Shown: positions 7,958 through 15,017, counted from the first letter of the stretch. The stretch is DNA of 25,507 nt from Alistipes sp. (GCA_019422485.1 JAHZDG010000026.1:1-25507), one strand, 5' to 3'. Notes: generated by a model not told the origin, from the sequence alone. A program made the numbers and translations.

Positions 7958-8005
7958 GAGCGTAAAGCTCAATTTCTAACTGGTTAGAAATTGAGCTTTA
8001 CGCTC
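7958..8005 (-). terminator. 23-bp perfect hairpin terminator of the lipoprotein gene
   Basis: A 23-nt arm (7958-7980, GAGCGTAAAG...TTCTAAC) and its exact reverse complement (7983-8005) are separated by TG. On the minus strand the hairpin comes 18 nt after the lipoprotein stop and is followed by TTGTTTTATTAT, so it can end that transcript. The plus side lacks a T-run (CCCATTATG). Confidence 0.75.
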
Positions 8006-8023
8006 CCATTATGACGTATTTAC

Positions 8024-8890
8024 TTAATCAATTATATTTCCCTGCTTATTTTTCGCCCCCAGAATCATGATCGGGTTTGTCGTACCCTTCAATTCTACGC
8101 CGTCTTCGTTCGTATAAGTGATCGTGAAACGGTGCGTGCCGGTTCGATCCGGAGCCTGGGTCGGCATAAATATAAATCCGAAATCGATAAGCGTCCGTTG
8201 TATCCGATTGAACTCAAGCAACGATTCGATCATATAAGGACCTTCTGACGCAACTACAGTACCGTCCGATCTCTCCGGATATATGGGTCTGGTCGTCTCG
8301 CCCAGATAGTCAAAAAAAGAAGTGTAGCCACTTTTCAAGTAATCTTCGGCAGACCAAAACATCACGTCCAAAATATCGTCCAATAAAGTCCCTGCCGGAT
8401 GTTCCGCATCGTAATCCTGATCGGACACAACATGCAGACTTTTGGTTTTTCTGTACAAACAATTTCCAAATCCTTGTCCTTGGCGATCGTATGACAGATC
8501 GTCGTTGGCCTTAGCTAATTCCGTAAACTTTGCGGCTGCTTCGATTTCCTCATCGGAAAAAGGTCCTGAACCCCACAAATCATGATATATGATCTGTGTT
8601 GTCCCGAGTTTCGTTCTGAGTACGAACTTTACATCCGAATAAACCGTTGCCGCATGTGCATCGACTGTCCTCAACTGGTCCAAATTCGCAGGGTCGGTTT
8701 CGTGGGGAATCGGTTCGTCAATAAGGGCCGCTTCCACCTGTGCCTGGACAGGTAACTCCGCATAACTGAATATGAAAGATTTTGTGTACGACACGTCTGC
8801 ATCGTCTTTCGATGAATCATTTTTGTCACATCCCCACAAAACACCTACAGCAAAAACCATAGTTATCCAAAGAAACTTTTTACTTTTCAT
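8024..8890 (-). CDS. Hypothetical lipoprotein downstream of a dead C10 protease
   Basis: A predicted lipoprotein of 288 residues from the ATG at 8890; an ATG three codons upstream (8899) is also possible. The signal peptide MKSKKFLWITMVFAVGVLWG precedes a lipobox Cys (residue 21) and then an acidic, Ser-rich linker. I do not recognise the mature domain. It is rich in aromatic and acidic residues, with SYTKSFIFSYAELP near the start, FGNCLYRKTKS in the middle and an end (THRFTITYTNEDGVELKGT) that looks like a beta-sandwich strand pair. Its start is only 11 nt past the last in-frame stop of the protease pseudogene upstream, which implies a former two-gene operon. In Bacteroides fragilis, C10 proteases sit beside inhibitor genes, but those are far smaller, so I do not call this an inhibitor. 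Confidence 0.75.
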   Translation of the reverse strand: MKSKKFLWITMVFAVGVLWGCDKNDSSKDDADVSYTKSFIFSYAELPVQAQVEAALIDEPIPHETDPANLDQLRTVDAHAATVYSDVKFVLRTKLGTTQIIYHDLWGSGPFSDEEIEAAAKFTELAKANDDLSYDRQGQGFGNCLYRKTKSLHVVSDQDYDAEHPAGTLLDDILDVMFWSAEDYLKSGYTSFFDYLGETTRPIYPERSDGTVVASEGPYMIESLLEFNRIQRTLIDFGFIFMPTQAPDRTGTHRFTITYTNEDGVELKGTTNPIMILGAKNKQGNIID

Positions 8891-8901
8891 ACCATACATT
8901 T

Positions 8902-9506
8902 TTACTTCGGTTTAATCTCAATGATTTGTCTGACATTTTTGGTATAGTCACTTATTCCGGGTTTAAACACATCCAGCGAATGCACGGATCGCGTTAAAAA
9001 AAGAGGGGGTATCATCGTTAAAAGGAGACCCTTGATCCCATTGGATCTTGATTAACGGACCGTCCGTAAAATACATTTTCAGTCCCCATTCGTGTCTCAT
9101 ATTTAGTCGATAATATCCATCCGGATCTGGAAGTCGGTTATCAGCCGACACAATAGTAAACCCTGCGCCATCGTCGTAATTGACGATATAAATATCTTTC
9201 ATCACATCTGCGTCCGGGAGAGTACTGGTCGCGTTGGTTTTGATTTCCTCTTCCCATACGGTCTGAGCGAACGTAACAATTTCTTTCATACGTTTACTCG
9301 TGCTTTTTGTAGCGGGATCGGTTGATAAAACGCAAAGAGGTTTAATACGAGGGTCTGCATTTCATCTGCCATCAGAATTCGGTCTATCGGCTCGTAGGAA
9401 TTCCAATCAGATTGTAGGATATTGGCAGCATCAGGAGATATTGCCTCTTCTTTGGTAGATGCCCAAATAAACAAGAAGGCAAAATGAATAGAAAGCCTTT
9501 TCTCAT
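8902..9506 (-). pseudogene. Broken C10 (streptopain-like) cysteine protease
   Basis: From the ATG at 9506 the signal-peptide start MRKGFLFILPSCLF reads into one frame, then the sequence continues in a second frame (FIWASTKEEAISPDAANILQ, to about 9300) and a third (from STDPATKSTSKRMKEIVTFA). The third frame contains DIYIVNYDDGAGFTIVSADNR, typical of the propeptide of C10 peptidases, then PLIKIQWDQGSPFNDDTP and AFAGCV, which matches the block around the catalytic Cys. The space between SADNR and PLIKIQW is much shorter than in intact enzymes as I know them. A stop follows directly after GCV, and the catalytic-His half is absent. A further frame just downstream gives PGISDYTKNVRQIIEIKPK-stop at 8902, which reads like the original C-terminus. 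Thus at least two frameshifts and internal deletions; no active protease can be made. Confidence 0.75.
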
Positions 9507-9639
9507 AATGTTAAGATTTTATAAGGTTAGAGCTCTCACAAAATCTCACTCTCAATACAGTATGGTTTTCTACTTATTTTCACAATGATAAGAAAATATT
9601 TTATCGAAAACAACTTGTATTGGTAAAAGGATTAAGATT

Positions 9640-9783
9640 ATGACACGAGAACGTGTTACTGAAGAAGAAAAAGCTAAAAGTTACGATTTCGAAGAAATGA
9701 TGCAGCAAAGCAGACCTATCCATGAATATAGTTGTTGTTTCACTATTGAGGAACGGAGTTTATGGGTAACCATGACCTTATGA
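9640..9783 (+). CDS. Small ORF of 47 residues, unknown
   Basis: An ATG at 9640 opens 47 codons to TGA at 9781. The product begins MTRERVTEEEKAKSYDFEEM and ends with SCCFTIEERSLWVTMTL. It is very charged at first, with a Cys-Cys pair later. I recognise no family. It lies in the same direction as the nucleotidase-like gene, whose ATG comes 12 nt later, so the two could be co-transcribed. Its codon content looks protein-like (Glu/Lys-rich), but length alone does not prove that it is a gene. Confidence 0.3.
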   Translation: MTRERVTEEEKAKSYDFEEMMQQSRPIHEYSCCFTIEERSLWVTMTL

Positions 9784-9795
9784 AATTTCCATTGG

Positions 9796-10287
9796 ATGCT
9801 AAGGTATATAGGGCAAAGGATTAGTAAGAATAATATTTGGAATACAGTAAAAAAGATCGTGTATATCGATATGGGCGATGTGCTGGTTGATTTCCAGTCG
9901 GGTATAGAGGCATTGAAAACGGAAGATAAGGAAGCATATAAAAGGAACTACGACAATTGCCCGCATATCTTTGCGAAGATGAAGCCCGTAAAGGATGCTA
10001 TAGAGAGTTTTAAGCGACTTTCCGAGGTGTATGATGTGTATGTGCTGTCGACTTCTCCTTGGGACAACCCTACGGTTTTAAACGACAAATTGGATTGGAT
10101 CAAACGGTATTTGGGAAAGGTGGCCTATAAACGGGTGATCTTCTCCCATCATAAACACCTCAATAAAGGAGACTACCTGATTGATGACCGCACAAAGAAT
10201 GGGGCTGGAGCGTTTGAAGGTGAATTGCTGCAATTTGGCAGCGAACGGTTCCCGGACTGGGAAGTCGTTGTAGCTTATTTATTGTAG
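9796..10287 (+). CDS. 5'(3')-deoxyribonucleotidase-like HAD protein with altered DxD motif
   Basis: A 163-residue protein of the NT5C type (HAD superfamily), which dephosphorylates deoxyribonucleoside monophosphates in the cytosol. Motif I reads YIDMGDVLVDF where the family has DMD followed by G or N: Asp25 (nucleophile) is present, but the second Asp is Gly27 and the next residue is Asp28, so the two positions look swapped. Motif II is LSTSPWDNP, a Lys-containing HHKHLNKGDY segment follows, and motif IV is DYLIDDRTKNGAG. The C-terminus (GSERFPDWEVVVAYL) is typical. The ATG at 9796 gives about 18 extra N-terminal residues; the usual family start would fall near VKKIVYID, where the codon is GTA, so the native start may have been lost. 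Probably a degenerate or weakly active nucleotidase. Confidence 0.75.
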   Translation: MLRYIGQRISKNNIWNTVKKIVYIDMGDVLVDFQSGIEALKTEDKEAYKRNYDNCPHIFAKMKPVKDAIESFKRLSEVYDVYVLSTSPWDNPTVLNDKLDWIKRYLGKVAYKRVIFSHHKHLNKGDYLIDDRTKNGAGAFEGELLQFGSERFPDWEVVVAYLL

Positions 10288-10426
10288 ACTGAGATTATAA
10301 TGACACCATACCACCGTGCCACATGAAAGCCATTGGTTTTACCTATATTCTAGAAATTATATGAGAACGCTATAAAACGGATTAAGTTTCAGACTTTGTG
10401 TAATGAATGTGTAATGTTTGAAAAAG

Positions 10427-10460
10427 AAAAAGGTTAGCCTTAAGAGCTAACCTTTTCATT
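10427..10460. terminator. Bidirectional hairpin between the nucleotidase-like gene and tRNA-Pro
   Basis: AAAAGGTTAGC, loop CTTAAGA, GCTAACCTTTT. Flanking A-runs on the left and T-runs on the right allow it to work in both directions, so it can end both the plus-strand gene and the minus-strand tRNA-Pro transcript just beyond the tRNA 3' end. Confidence 0.75.
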
Positions 10461-10468
10461 TACAGTAG

Positions 10469-10543
10469 TCGGGGTGACTGGATTCGAACCAGCGGCCACA
10501 CGCCCCCCAGACGTGTACTCTAACCGGGCTGAGCTACACCCCG
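10469..10543 (-). tRNA. tRNA-Pro (anticodon GGG)
   Basis: The minus strand folds as a full cloverleaf. The acceptor stem is CGGGGTG/CACCCCG, the D stem GCTC/GAGT and the anticodon stem CACGT/GCGTG with loop CTGGGGG, so the anticodon is GGG. The T arm is GCTGG-TTCGAAT-CCAGT. The discriminator is A, and CCA is not encoded (CT follows). The 3' end faces the decayed accessory stretch on its left. Confidence 0.93.
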
Positions 10544-10559
10544 AACTGTTAAAGTGGTG

Positions 10560-10590
10560 CAAATTTACGGGTTTTATTTGAATATCCAAA
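10560..10590 (-). promoter_or_regulatory. Promoter of tRNA-Pro (TTTG-N19-TAAATTTG)
   Basis: On the minus strand TTTG (10587-10590) is followed by exactly 19 nt and TAAATTTG (10560-10567), a full match to the Bacteroidota -33/-7 consensus. The tRNA starts 17 nt downstream of the -7 box. Confidence 0.8.
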
Positions 10591-10904
10591 AAATTTCAGC
10601 GATTTTATAAAAGTCTATGCATTTCTTTCAGATTCCCGAATCCCATCACGCCCGGTTTGTCCGACAACAGATACGAAATAAACTTACTCTGGCAGGGTCC
10701 TGCCCATTTCGCCCCGTCCTAATACCTCACAATAAACCGACATCAAACCCTCATATTCTTCCAGATTCACTCTCCCTGAATTCATTGTCCACTTTTAAAA
10801 AATAAGGTACGATTCTCTCTCTTTGCCCAAACGATCGTCTCGCCGTGTCGGCCTGACCTGAAATTCCATACACGCAGAAAGTCATGATTTTCCTGAAAAA
10901 AACG
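10591..10904. other. Gene-free spacer
   Basis: About 310 nt between the tRNA-Pro promoter and the DUF4861 gene's putative promoter. No convincing gene, repeat or hairpin is seen. A 62-codon open frame here has no protein-like character. Confidence 0.5.
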
Positions 10905-10912
10905 TATCTTTA
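10905..10912 (+). promoter_or_regulatory. Possible -7 box for the DUF4861 gene
   Basis: TATCTTTA differs from TAnnTTTG only in the last base. It lies 56 nt before the ATG. No clear -33 TTTG is seen upstream. Confidence 0.3.
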
Positions 10913-10968
10913 ACCTGTCTTTACTAACCGAAATTTACAACAATAACCATATTAAATTCGTCAATCTC

Positions 10969-12345
10969 ATGAAATTACGTAACCTGATGGCCGTTCTGGG
11001 TGTCGGTTTGCTGACCCTCCCGGCCCAAGGGGCTGACTATCCTTGGTATACCCAAGGCGATTTTGCCCCCGCACAACGCCTCGAATTCGAGGTGACTAAC
11101 CCTACCGACTTAGACCGTCCCAACACTCCGGTCATCATCAAACGGGAAAACTTCCCCTTGGCTGACCTGCATGAAATGATGATCACGATTGTCGATCCCA
11201 CCGGAGATCCCCGTCCGGCACCTTCCGATTCAGTTCTGAACGTACAAGGGGGTCACCAGTTGCGCGAAGAAGCAAACGGCCGCATGGTTTTCCACCAATT
11301 GGACGACCTGGATAAAGACGGGATCTGGGACGAACTGTTCTTCCAGCTCGACATGAAACCCCGCGAAACCCGTACGATCTATATCTACCTGGGTGAAAAC
11401 ATCCGCGGTTGGAACAAACACCACACCCACGCCAATATCGGCAGCTACTGCCGTCACATCATGCCCTTCTGGGAAACCGAAGAAGTAGGGTGGAAGATCT
11501 GGTTCGCCAACAGCGTGGACGCTTACGGGAAACGTAAACCGAATCTGGTTTCTCCGATCCTTTACACCCAGAATATCGACGGGTACGGGATCGCCAACCT
11601 GAGCCACGATTACGGTTCGGACATTCAGGAAGTAGCCCCCTCATTCGGTGCCAGCGCCATCTGTCTATTCGAATTCCCGAACGATCCCGATTCGATCTCC
11701 ATGCCGCGCAAAACCCCGGCCAAGAAACGTTTACACCCCGAATCGTTGTGGAACGCCGGTCAAATTTCCGACACCCGCTACGCTTATGACGTGATCGTAA
11801 ACGGCCCGCTTCGTTCAACGATCCGCATCAAAGCCATGAACTGGGACACCGGCAACGGATACTACGAATACGAACAGTTCTACACCGCATATGCACACCA
11901 GAACTACTGCATCTCGAAAGTACACTATACGACCTTCCAACCGAACGGTTCAGGCGTTCTGATGGGTTGCGGGATGAAGAAAAAACCGCAGGAAGACAAC
12001 TTCATTCAGAAAGACGGTTACCTGATTTCGTCGGGTCCCGAAGAAGTACGCGACCCGGAAAAGATCGACCAGCGTGACAACATCGTGGTTGATTTTATCG
12101 GTGGCGCCATCATCGTGAAAGAAGAATATAAACCCGAATATCAGTTTATTCCTTCTTATACCGGCAACCACGTCTTCCGGGTAACGCCCAATAAAGACAA
12201 CACCTACGAATACATGGTCTGCACGGCTTGGAGCGAAGGCACCAAACTCACCAACAAGGAAGAGTTCAACAAATATGTCGCTCAGATGGCTGAAGAGTTC
12301 AACAACCCGATCACCTATAAATTCATCGGATTGCAGAGCAAATAA
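10969..12345 (+). CDS. Secreted DUF4861 family protein
   Basis: A 458-residue exported protein. The signal peptide (MKLRNLMAVLGVGLLTLPAQG) has no lipobox Cys, so it is probably cleaved by signal peptidase I after about residue 21 and released to the periplasm. The mature part fits DUF4861: an opening strand FEVTNPTDLDRPNTPVIIK, then DKDGIWDELFFQLDM, a central YGIANLSHDYGSDIQEVAPS and ISDTRYAYDVIVNGPLRSTI. DUF4861 proteins usually occur in Bacteroidota polysaccharide-related loci, and a carbohydrate-active role is often assumed; I know no firm reaction for this one. No SusC/SusD pair is near, so this is not a classical polysaccharide utilisation locus. It is a single-gene unit with its own terminator. 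Confidence 0.75.
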   Translation: MKLRNLMAVLGVGLLTLPAQGADYPWYTQGDFAPAQRLEFEVTNPTDLDRPNTPVIIKRENFPLADLHEMMITIVDPTGDPRPAPSDSVLNVQGGHQLREEANGRMVFHQLDDLDKDGIWDELFFQLDMKPRETRTIYIYLGENIRGWNKHHTHANIGSYCRHIMPFWETEEVGWKIWFANSVDAYGKRKPNLVSPILYTQNIDGYGIANLSHDYGSDIQEVAPSFGASAICLFEFPNDPDSISMPRKTPAKKRLHPESLWNAGQISDTRYAYDVIVNGPLRSTIRIKAMNWDTGNGYYEYEQFYTAYAHQNYCISKVHYTTFQPNGSGVLMGCGMKKKPQEDNFIQKDGYLISSGPEEVRDPEKIDQRDNIVVDFIGGAIIVKEEYKPEYQFIPSYTGNHVFRVTPNKDNTYEYMVCTAWSEGTKLTNKEEFNKYVAQMAEEFNNPITYKFIGLQSK

Positions 12346-12362
12346 GCAATCGACTAAAAAAC

Positions 12363-12401
12363 AAAGGGGACGATCCGGATGGATCGCCCCCTTATTTTTT
12401 G
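12363..12401 (+). terminator. Rho-independent terminator after the DUF4861 gene
   Basis: AGGGG-a-CGATCC, loop GGAT, GGATCG-c-CCCCT, then TATTTTTTG. It starts about 18 nt after the stop codon. Confidence 0.88.
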
Positions 12402-12683
12402 TTTAACTCCTATCTTCCCAACAAACGGCACCTGGCAGCACGTCTGCATCCCAATGACACCTTCCCAATAACACCTTCTTCATGAGACCTCCGGTTGCGC
12501 TGAATATTCTTCCTGTTAAAAGCAATGGAAACCCTGCGTCCGCCTGCCATTCTCCGATTCTCTTCTTCTAAAGTTTCTTCTAAAGGCAATCCTGAGACCC
12601 TTTGTTCCGATCACCAAACATTCTTCTTGCGCCCCAAGAATCATCTTCCGTCCTTGAAAAAATCTGCAGGGGAGGGCAAACAA
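12402..12683. other. Gene-free spacer between convergent units
   Basis: About 280 nt between the terminator of the DUF4861 gene and that of rpsT. It contains short pyrimidine-rich runs but no gene, RNA or repeat that I can support. Confidence 0.5.
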
Positions 12684-12713
12684 CAAAAAAGCCATCCTAA
12701 AGTAGGATGGCTT
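12684..12713 (-). terminator. Rho-independent terminator of rpsT
   Basis: On the minus strand AAGCCATCCTA, loop CTT, TAGGATGGCTT, followed by TTTTG. It lies 22 nt after the rpsT stop codon. Confidence 0.9.
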
Positions 12714-12734
12714 CTATTCGATGCGACCGGTCGA

Positions 12735-12989
12735 TTAGGCCAGCGAATTCACATGAAGCTGAGCACTGCTTTTGAGGTTGCCGGCTTTATTTTTGTGAAT
12801 TACATTATTCTTGGCCAGTTTATCCAGCATGGAACTTACCTTAGGCAACAGAGCCAAAGCAGCTTCCTTTTCAGTCGTATTCCGCAAAGCCTTCAAAGCA
12901 TTACGAGTGGTTTTGTGGTAATACTTGTTACGAGCTTTTTTGGTCTCCGTCTGGCGGATTCTCTTGATGGATGACTTATGATTTGCCAT
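12735..12989 (-). CDS. rpsT: 30S ribosomal protein S20
   Basis: An 84-residue basic helical protein, a typical length for S20, which binds 16S rRNA in the 30S body. The start MANHKSSIKRIRQTETKKAR is the classical S20 N-terminus, followed by ALKALRNTTEKEAALALLPKV and NVIHKNKAGNLKSSAQLHV. It sits 27 nt downstream of tRNA-Glu on the same strand and is most likely transcribed with it from the promoter at 13120-13150. It ends before a strong terminator. S20 often represses its own synthesis, but no specific site is visible. Confidence 0.96.
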   Translation of the reverse strand: MANHKSSIKRIRQTETKKARNKYYHKTTRNALKALRNTTEKEAALALLPKVSSMLDKLAKNNVIHKNKAGNLKSSAQLHVNSLA

Positions 12990-13016
12990 GTCGTTGTTTC
13001 TCTTTACAATTCTTAG

Positions 13017-13088
13017 TAGCCCATAGGAGAATCGAACTCCTCTTTCGAGAATGAAAATCTCGCGTCCTAACCGATAGACGAATGGGCC
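13017..13088 (-). tRNA. tRNA-Glu (anticodon TTC)
   Basis: On the minus strand the acceptor stem is GGCCCAT/ATGGGCT with a G-T first pair. The D arm has GTCT/GGAC, and the anticodon stem is CGAGA/TCTCG with loop TTTTCAT, giving anticodon TTC. The T arm is AGGAG-TTCGATT-CTCCT. The layout matches bacterial tRNA-Glu. CCA is not encoded. Confidence 0.93.
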
Positions 13089-13119
13089 AAATCATGTAGC
13101 TGTGACTGAATCAGCGGTG

Positions 13120-13150
13120 CAAAGGTAGGGAAAAACTTATATTCTGCAAA
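13120..13150 (-). promoter_or_regulatory. Promoter of tRNA-Glu and rpsT (TTTG-N19-TACCTTTG)
   Basis: On the minus strand TTTG (13147-13150), 19 nt, then TACCTTTG (13120-13127), an exact Bacteroidota promoter. It has the same spacing as the tRNA-Pro promoter and shares CACC after the -7 box. Transcription should begin about 25 nt before the tRNA. Confidence 0.85.
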
Positions 13151-13238
13151 TTTTTTGAGCAAAAAATCGCATTTTTCTCTCATTTTTTACACAAAACCCT
13201 GTTTTTCCCCTCTCAAACGCCCCTGCAAGGCCGGTCGA

Positions 13239-13559
13239 TCAGGCTTTTTTCTGCCGATCGTCGATCAAATATTCGATACCCAGAATCAACAGCAGCAAAA
13301 AATAGGCGACATGACCGGCTATCACGGCATGGATAAAGATATACAATAACCCCACATAGGTCATCACCCGAATCTTGCCGATCCGAGACAAACTCTTCAA
13401 CCGACGCACATGATGGACCATCGTCCGGAAACGCACGACCAGCAAAGTCGCTACGGCCGACAAGGTCACCACCAGGCCCGCCAACGGGAAGTCCCGCTGC
13501 ACCAAAGCCCCAACTACAATGACGGTTCCTAAAACCGGTATCAAATTTTTCGTCGACAT
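13239..13559 (-). CDS. Small integral membrane protein, unknown function
   Basis: A 106-residue protein with three or four predicted membrane helices: about 6-21, 25-45 and a long hydrophobic region 66-98 that could form two. A basic stretch (RFRTMVHHVRRLKSLSRIGKIR) joins helices two and three, which by the positive-inside rule suggests a cytoplasmic loop. The C-terminus (DDRQKKA) is charged. I recognise no family. It is divergent from the aminotransferase gene; the nearest -7-type box (13577-13584) lies 18 nt before its ATG, so it has a very short leader. It ends about 90 nt before the tRNA-Glu promoter. Confidence 0.75.
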   Translation of the reverse strand: MSTKNLIPVLGTVIVVGALVQRDFPLAGLVVTLSAVATLLVVRFRTMVHHVRRLKSLSRIGKIRVMTYVGLLYIFIHAVIAGHVAYFLLLLILGIEYLIDDRQKKA

Positions 13560-13576
13560 AATTTTTAATGAGCCTG

Positions 13577-13584
13577 CAAAGGTA
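13577..13584 (-). promoter_or_regulatory. -7 box for the membrane protein gene
   Basis: On the minus strand TACCTTTG matches TAnnTTTG exactly, 18 nt before the ATG at 13559. Its -33 position would fall on the opposing -7 box at 13602-13609, and no TTTG is present there. Confidence 0.55.
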
Positions 13585-13601
13585 TAATAAAAATCTTTTT
13601 A

Positions 13602-13609
13602 TAGCTTTG
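13602..13609 (+). promoter_or_regulatory. -7 box for the aminotransferase gene
   Basis: TAGCTTTG matches TAnnTTTG exactly. Transcription would start about 13616, giving a leader of some 120 nt before the ATG at 13739. No TTTG lies at the -33 position, which overlaps the opposing -7 box. Confidence 0.45.
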
Positions 13610-13738
13610 CTTCCAATTCACTGATTGCTAACCCGGGATCGATTACCGACCGTTCACCCCTATTGGCAGGGCCCATCGGGGTATTTTGGATCGATCGGTT
13701 GATGAAAGTCGTCCCACAAGAAGAAAGAAACAAAAGCC

Positions 13739-14941
13739 ATGCCCAGTTTGTCCCGCAAAGGAACTTACCTCCCCCCTTCTCCCATTCGAAAACTGGTTCC
13801 CTTCGCAGAAGGAGCCAAAAAACGCGGAATCCGTGTACTGCATCTCAATATCGGCCAACCTGATATTCCTACACCCCAGGTGGCGATCGATGCTGTCAAA
13901 GGAATTCAGGACCAGATCTTCGCTTACGGACACTCGGCGGGACAAGAAAGCTATCGACGCAAACTGGTCGACTATTATCGCCAGGTAGGCATTTCGCTCA
14001 CCTATGACCAGATCATGATCACCGACGGCGGATCGGAAGCCATTTTTATGGCCATGTCGGTCTGCCTCGACCCCGGCGACGAAGTACTGGTTCCCGAACC
14101 TTTTTACGCCAATTACAACGGATTTGCCGCCGAATCGGGCGTGATCGTCAAACCGATCCCCTCAAGCATCGAGACTGATTTCGCCCTTCCGCCTATGGAA
14201 GAGTTCGACCGGCACATTACCCCCCGCACCAAAGCCATCCTGATCTGCAACCCTAACAACCCGACCGGATACCTCTATTCCCGCGCTGAGCTGGAACAAC
14301 TGCGCGACATCGTGCTCAAACACGATCTGTTTCTGATCTGTGACGAGGTGTATCGGGAGTTTTGCTACGACGGAGCCGTCCATCATTCAATCATGAATCT
14401 CGAAGGCCTGGAACAAAACACCATCATGATCGACTCCGTTTCGAAACGTTACAGCATGTGCGGGGTTCGATTGGGTGCCCTGATCTCCCGTAACCCGGAT
14501 GTGCTGGATGCCGTTTTACGGATGGGCCAGGCACGTCTGTGTCCGCCCTATTTGGCTCAGGTGGCTGCCGAAGCCGCCCTGAATACTCCCGAAAGCTACT
14601 TCAAGGAAGTTTACAACGAATATCTCATGCGCCGCAATACAATCGTCGAAGCCCTCAATGCCATCGACGGCGTCTATTGCCCGACACCCAAAGGCGCCTT
14701 CTATTCATTGGTGCAATTGCCCGTGGACGACAGCGAACGGTTTGCCCGCTGGTTGCTCGAATCGTTCAGCTTCGAAGGACAGACCGTGATGTTGGCTCCC
14801 GCCTCAGGATTTTATGCAACGGAAGGCTTAGGCCGTGATCAAGTCCGGATCGCCTACGTATTGAACCGTGACGATCTGTTGGCGGCAGCCCGCTGTCTGA
14901 AAGAGGCCCTGAAAGTTTATCCCGGCACGATTCGCCGATAA
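13739..14941 (+). CDS. Class I/II PLP aminotransferase (aspartate aminotransferase-like)
   Basis: A 400-residue cytoplasmic fold-type I aminotransferase, of usual length for the AspC/AspB group. Motifs in order are LNIGQPDIPTP, FAYGHSAGQESYR, ITDGGSEAIFMAM (phosphate-binding loop), VLVPEPFYANY, LICNPNNPTGYLYS, LICDEVYREF and SVSKRYSMCGVRLG, in which Lys236 should bind PLP. The C-terminal part has DQVRIAYVLNRDDL with the substrate-carboxylate Arg. Aspartate is a reasonable guess for the amino donor; related enzymes act on other amino acids and keto acids, and sequence alone does not settle it. A long leader lies upstream and a strong terminator follows, so this is a single-gene unit. Confidence 0.9.
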   Translation: MPSLSRKGTYLPPSPIRKLVPFAEGAKKRGIRVLHLNIGQPDIPTPQVAIDAVKGIQDQIFAYGHSAGQESYRRKLVDYYRQVGISLTYDQIMITDGGSEAIFMAMSVCLDPGDEVLVPEPFYANYNGFAAESGVIVKPIPSSIETDFALPPMEEFDRHITPRTKAILICNPNNPTGYLYSRAELEQLRDIVLKHDLFLICDEVYREFCYDGAVHHSIMNLEGLEQNTIMIDSVSKRYSMCGVRLGALISRNPDVLDAVLRMGQARLCPPYLAQVAAEAALNTPESYFKEVYNEYLMRRNTIVEALNAIDGVYCPTPKGAFYSLVQLPVDDSERFARWLLESFSFEGQTVMLAPASGFYATEGLGRDQVRIAYVLNRDDLLAAARCLKEALKVYPGTIRR

Positions 14942-15017
14942 GCAGTCCGGCGCTGAGATGGGCTCTCCGCATTCAAGCGCAACAACTAACCGACATTTTA
15001 CTCGGCCTTTCCAAAAA

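Noticed and set aside
7100..10543. Search by eye for an integrase or a duplicated tRNA-Pro 3' end (att site)
   Set aside because: No recombinase motif and no second copy of the tRNA end was seen, so I do not annotate an attachment site; only the composition and decay suggest an insertion.
12525..12974. 149-codon plus-strand frame across the rpsT terminator
   Set aside because: It runs through a strong terminator hairpin and opposite rpsT, and its product is low-complexity without a known motif.
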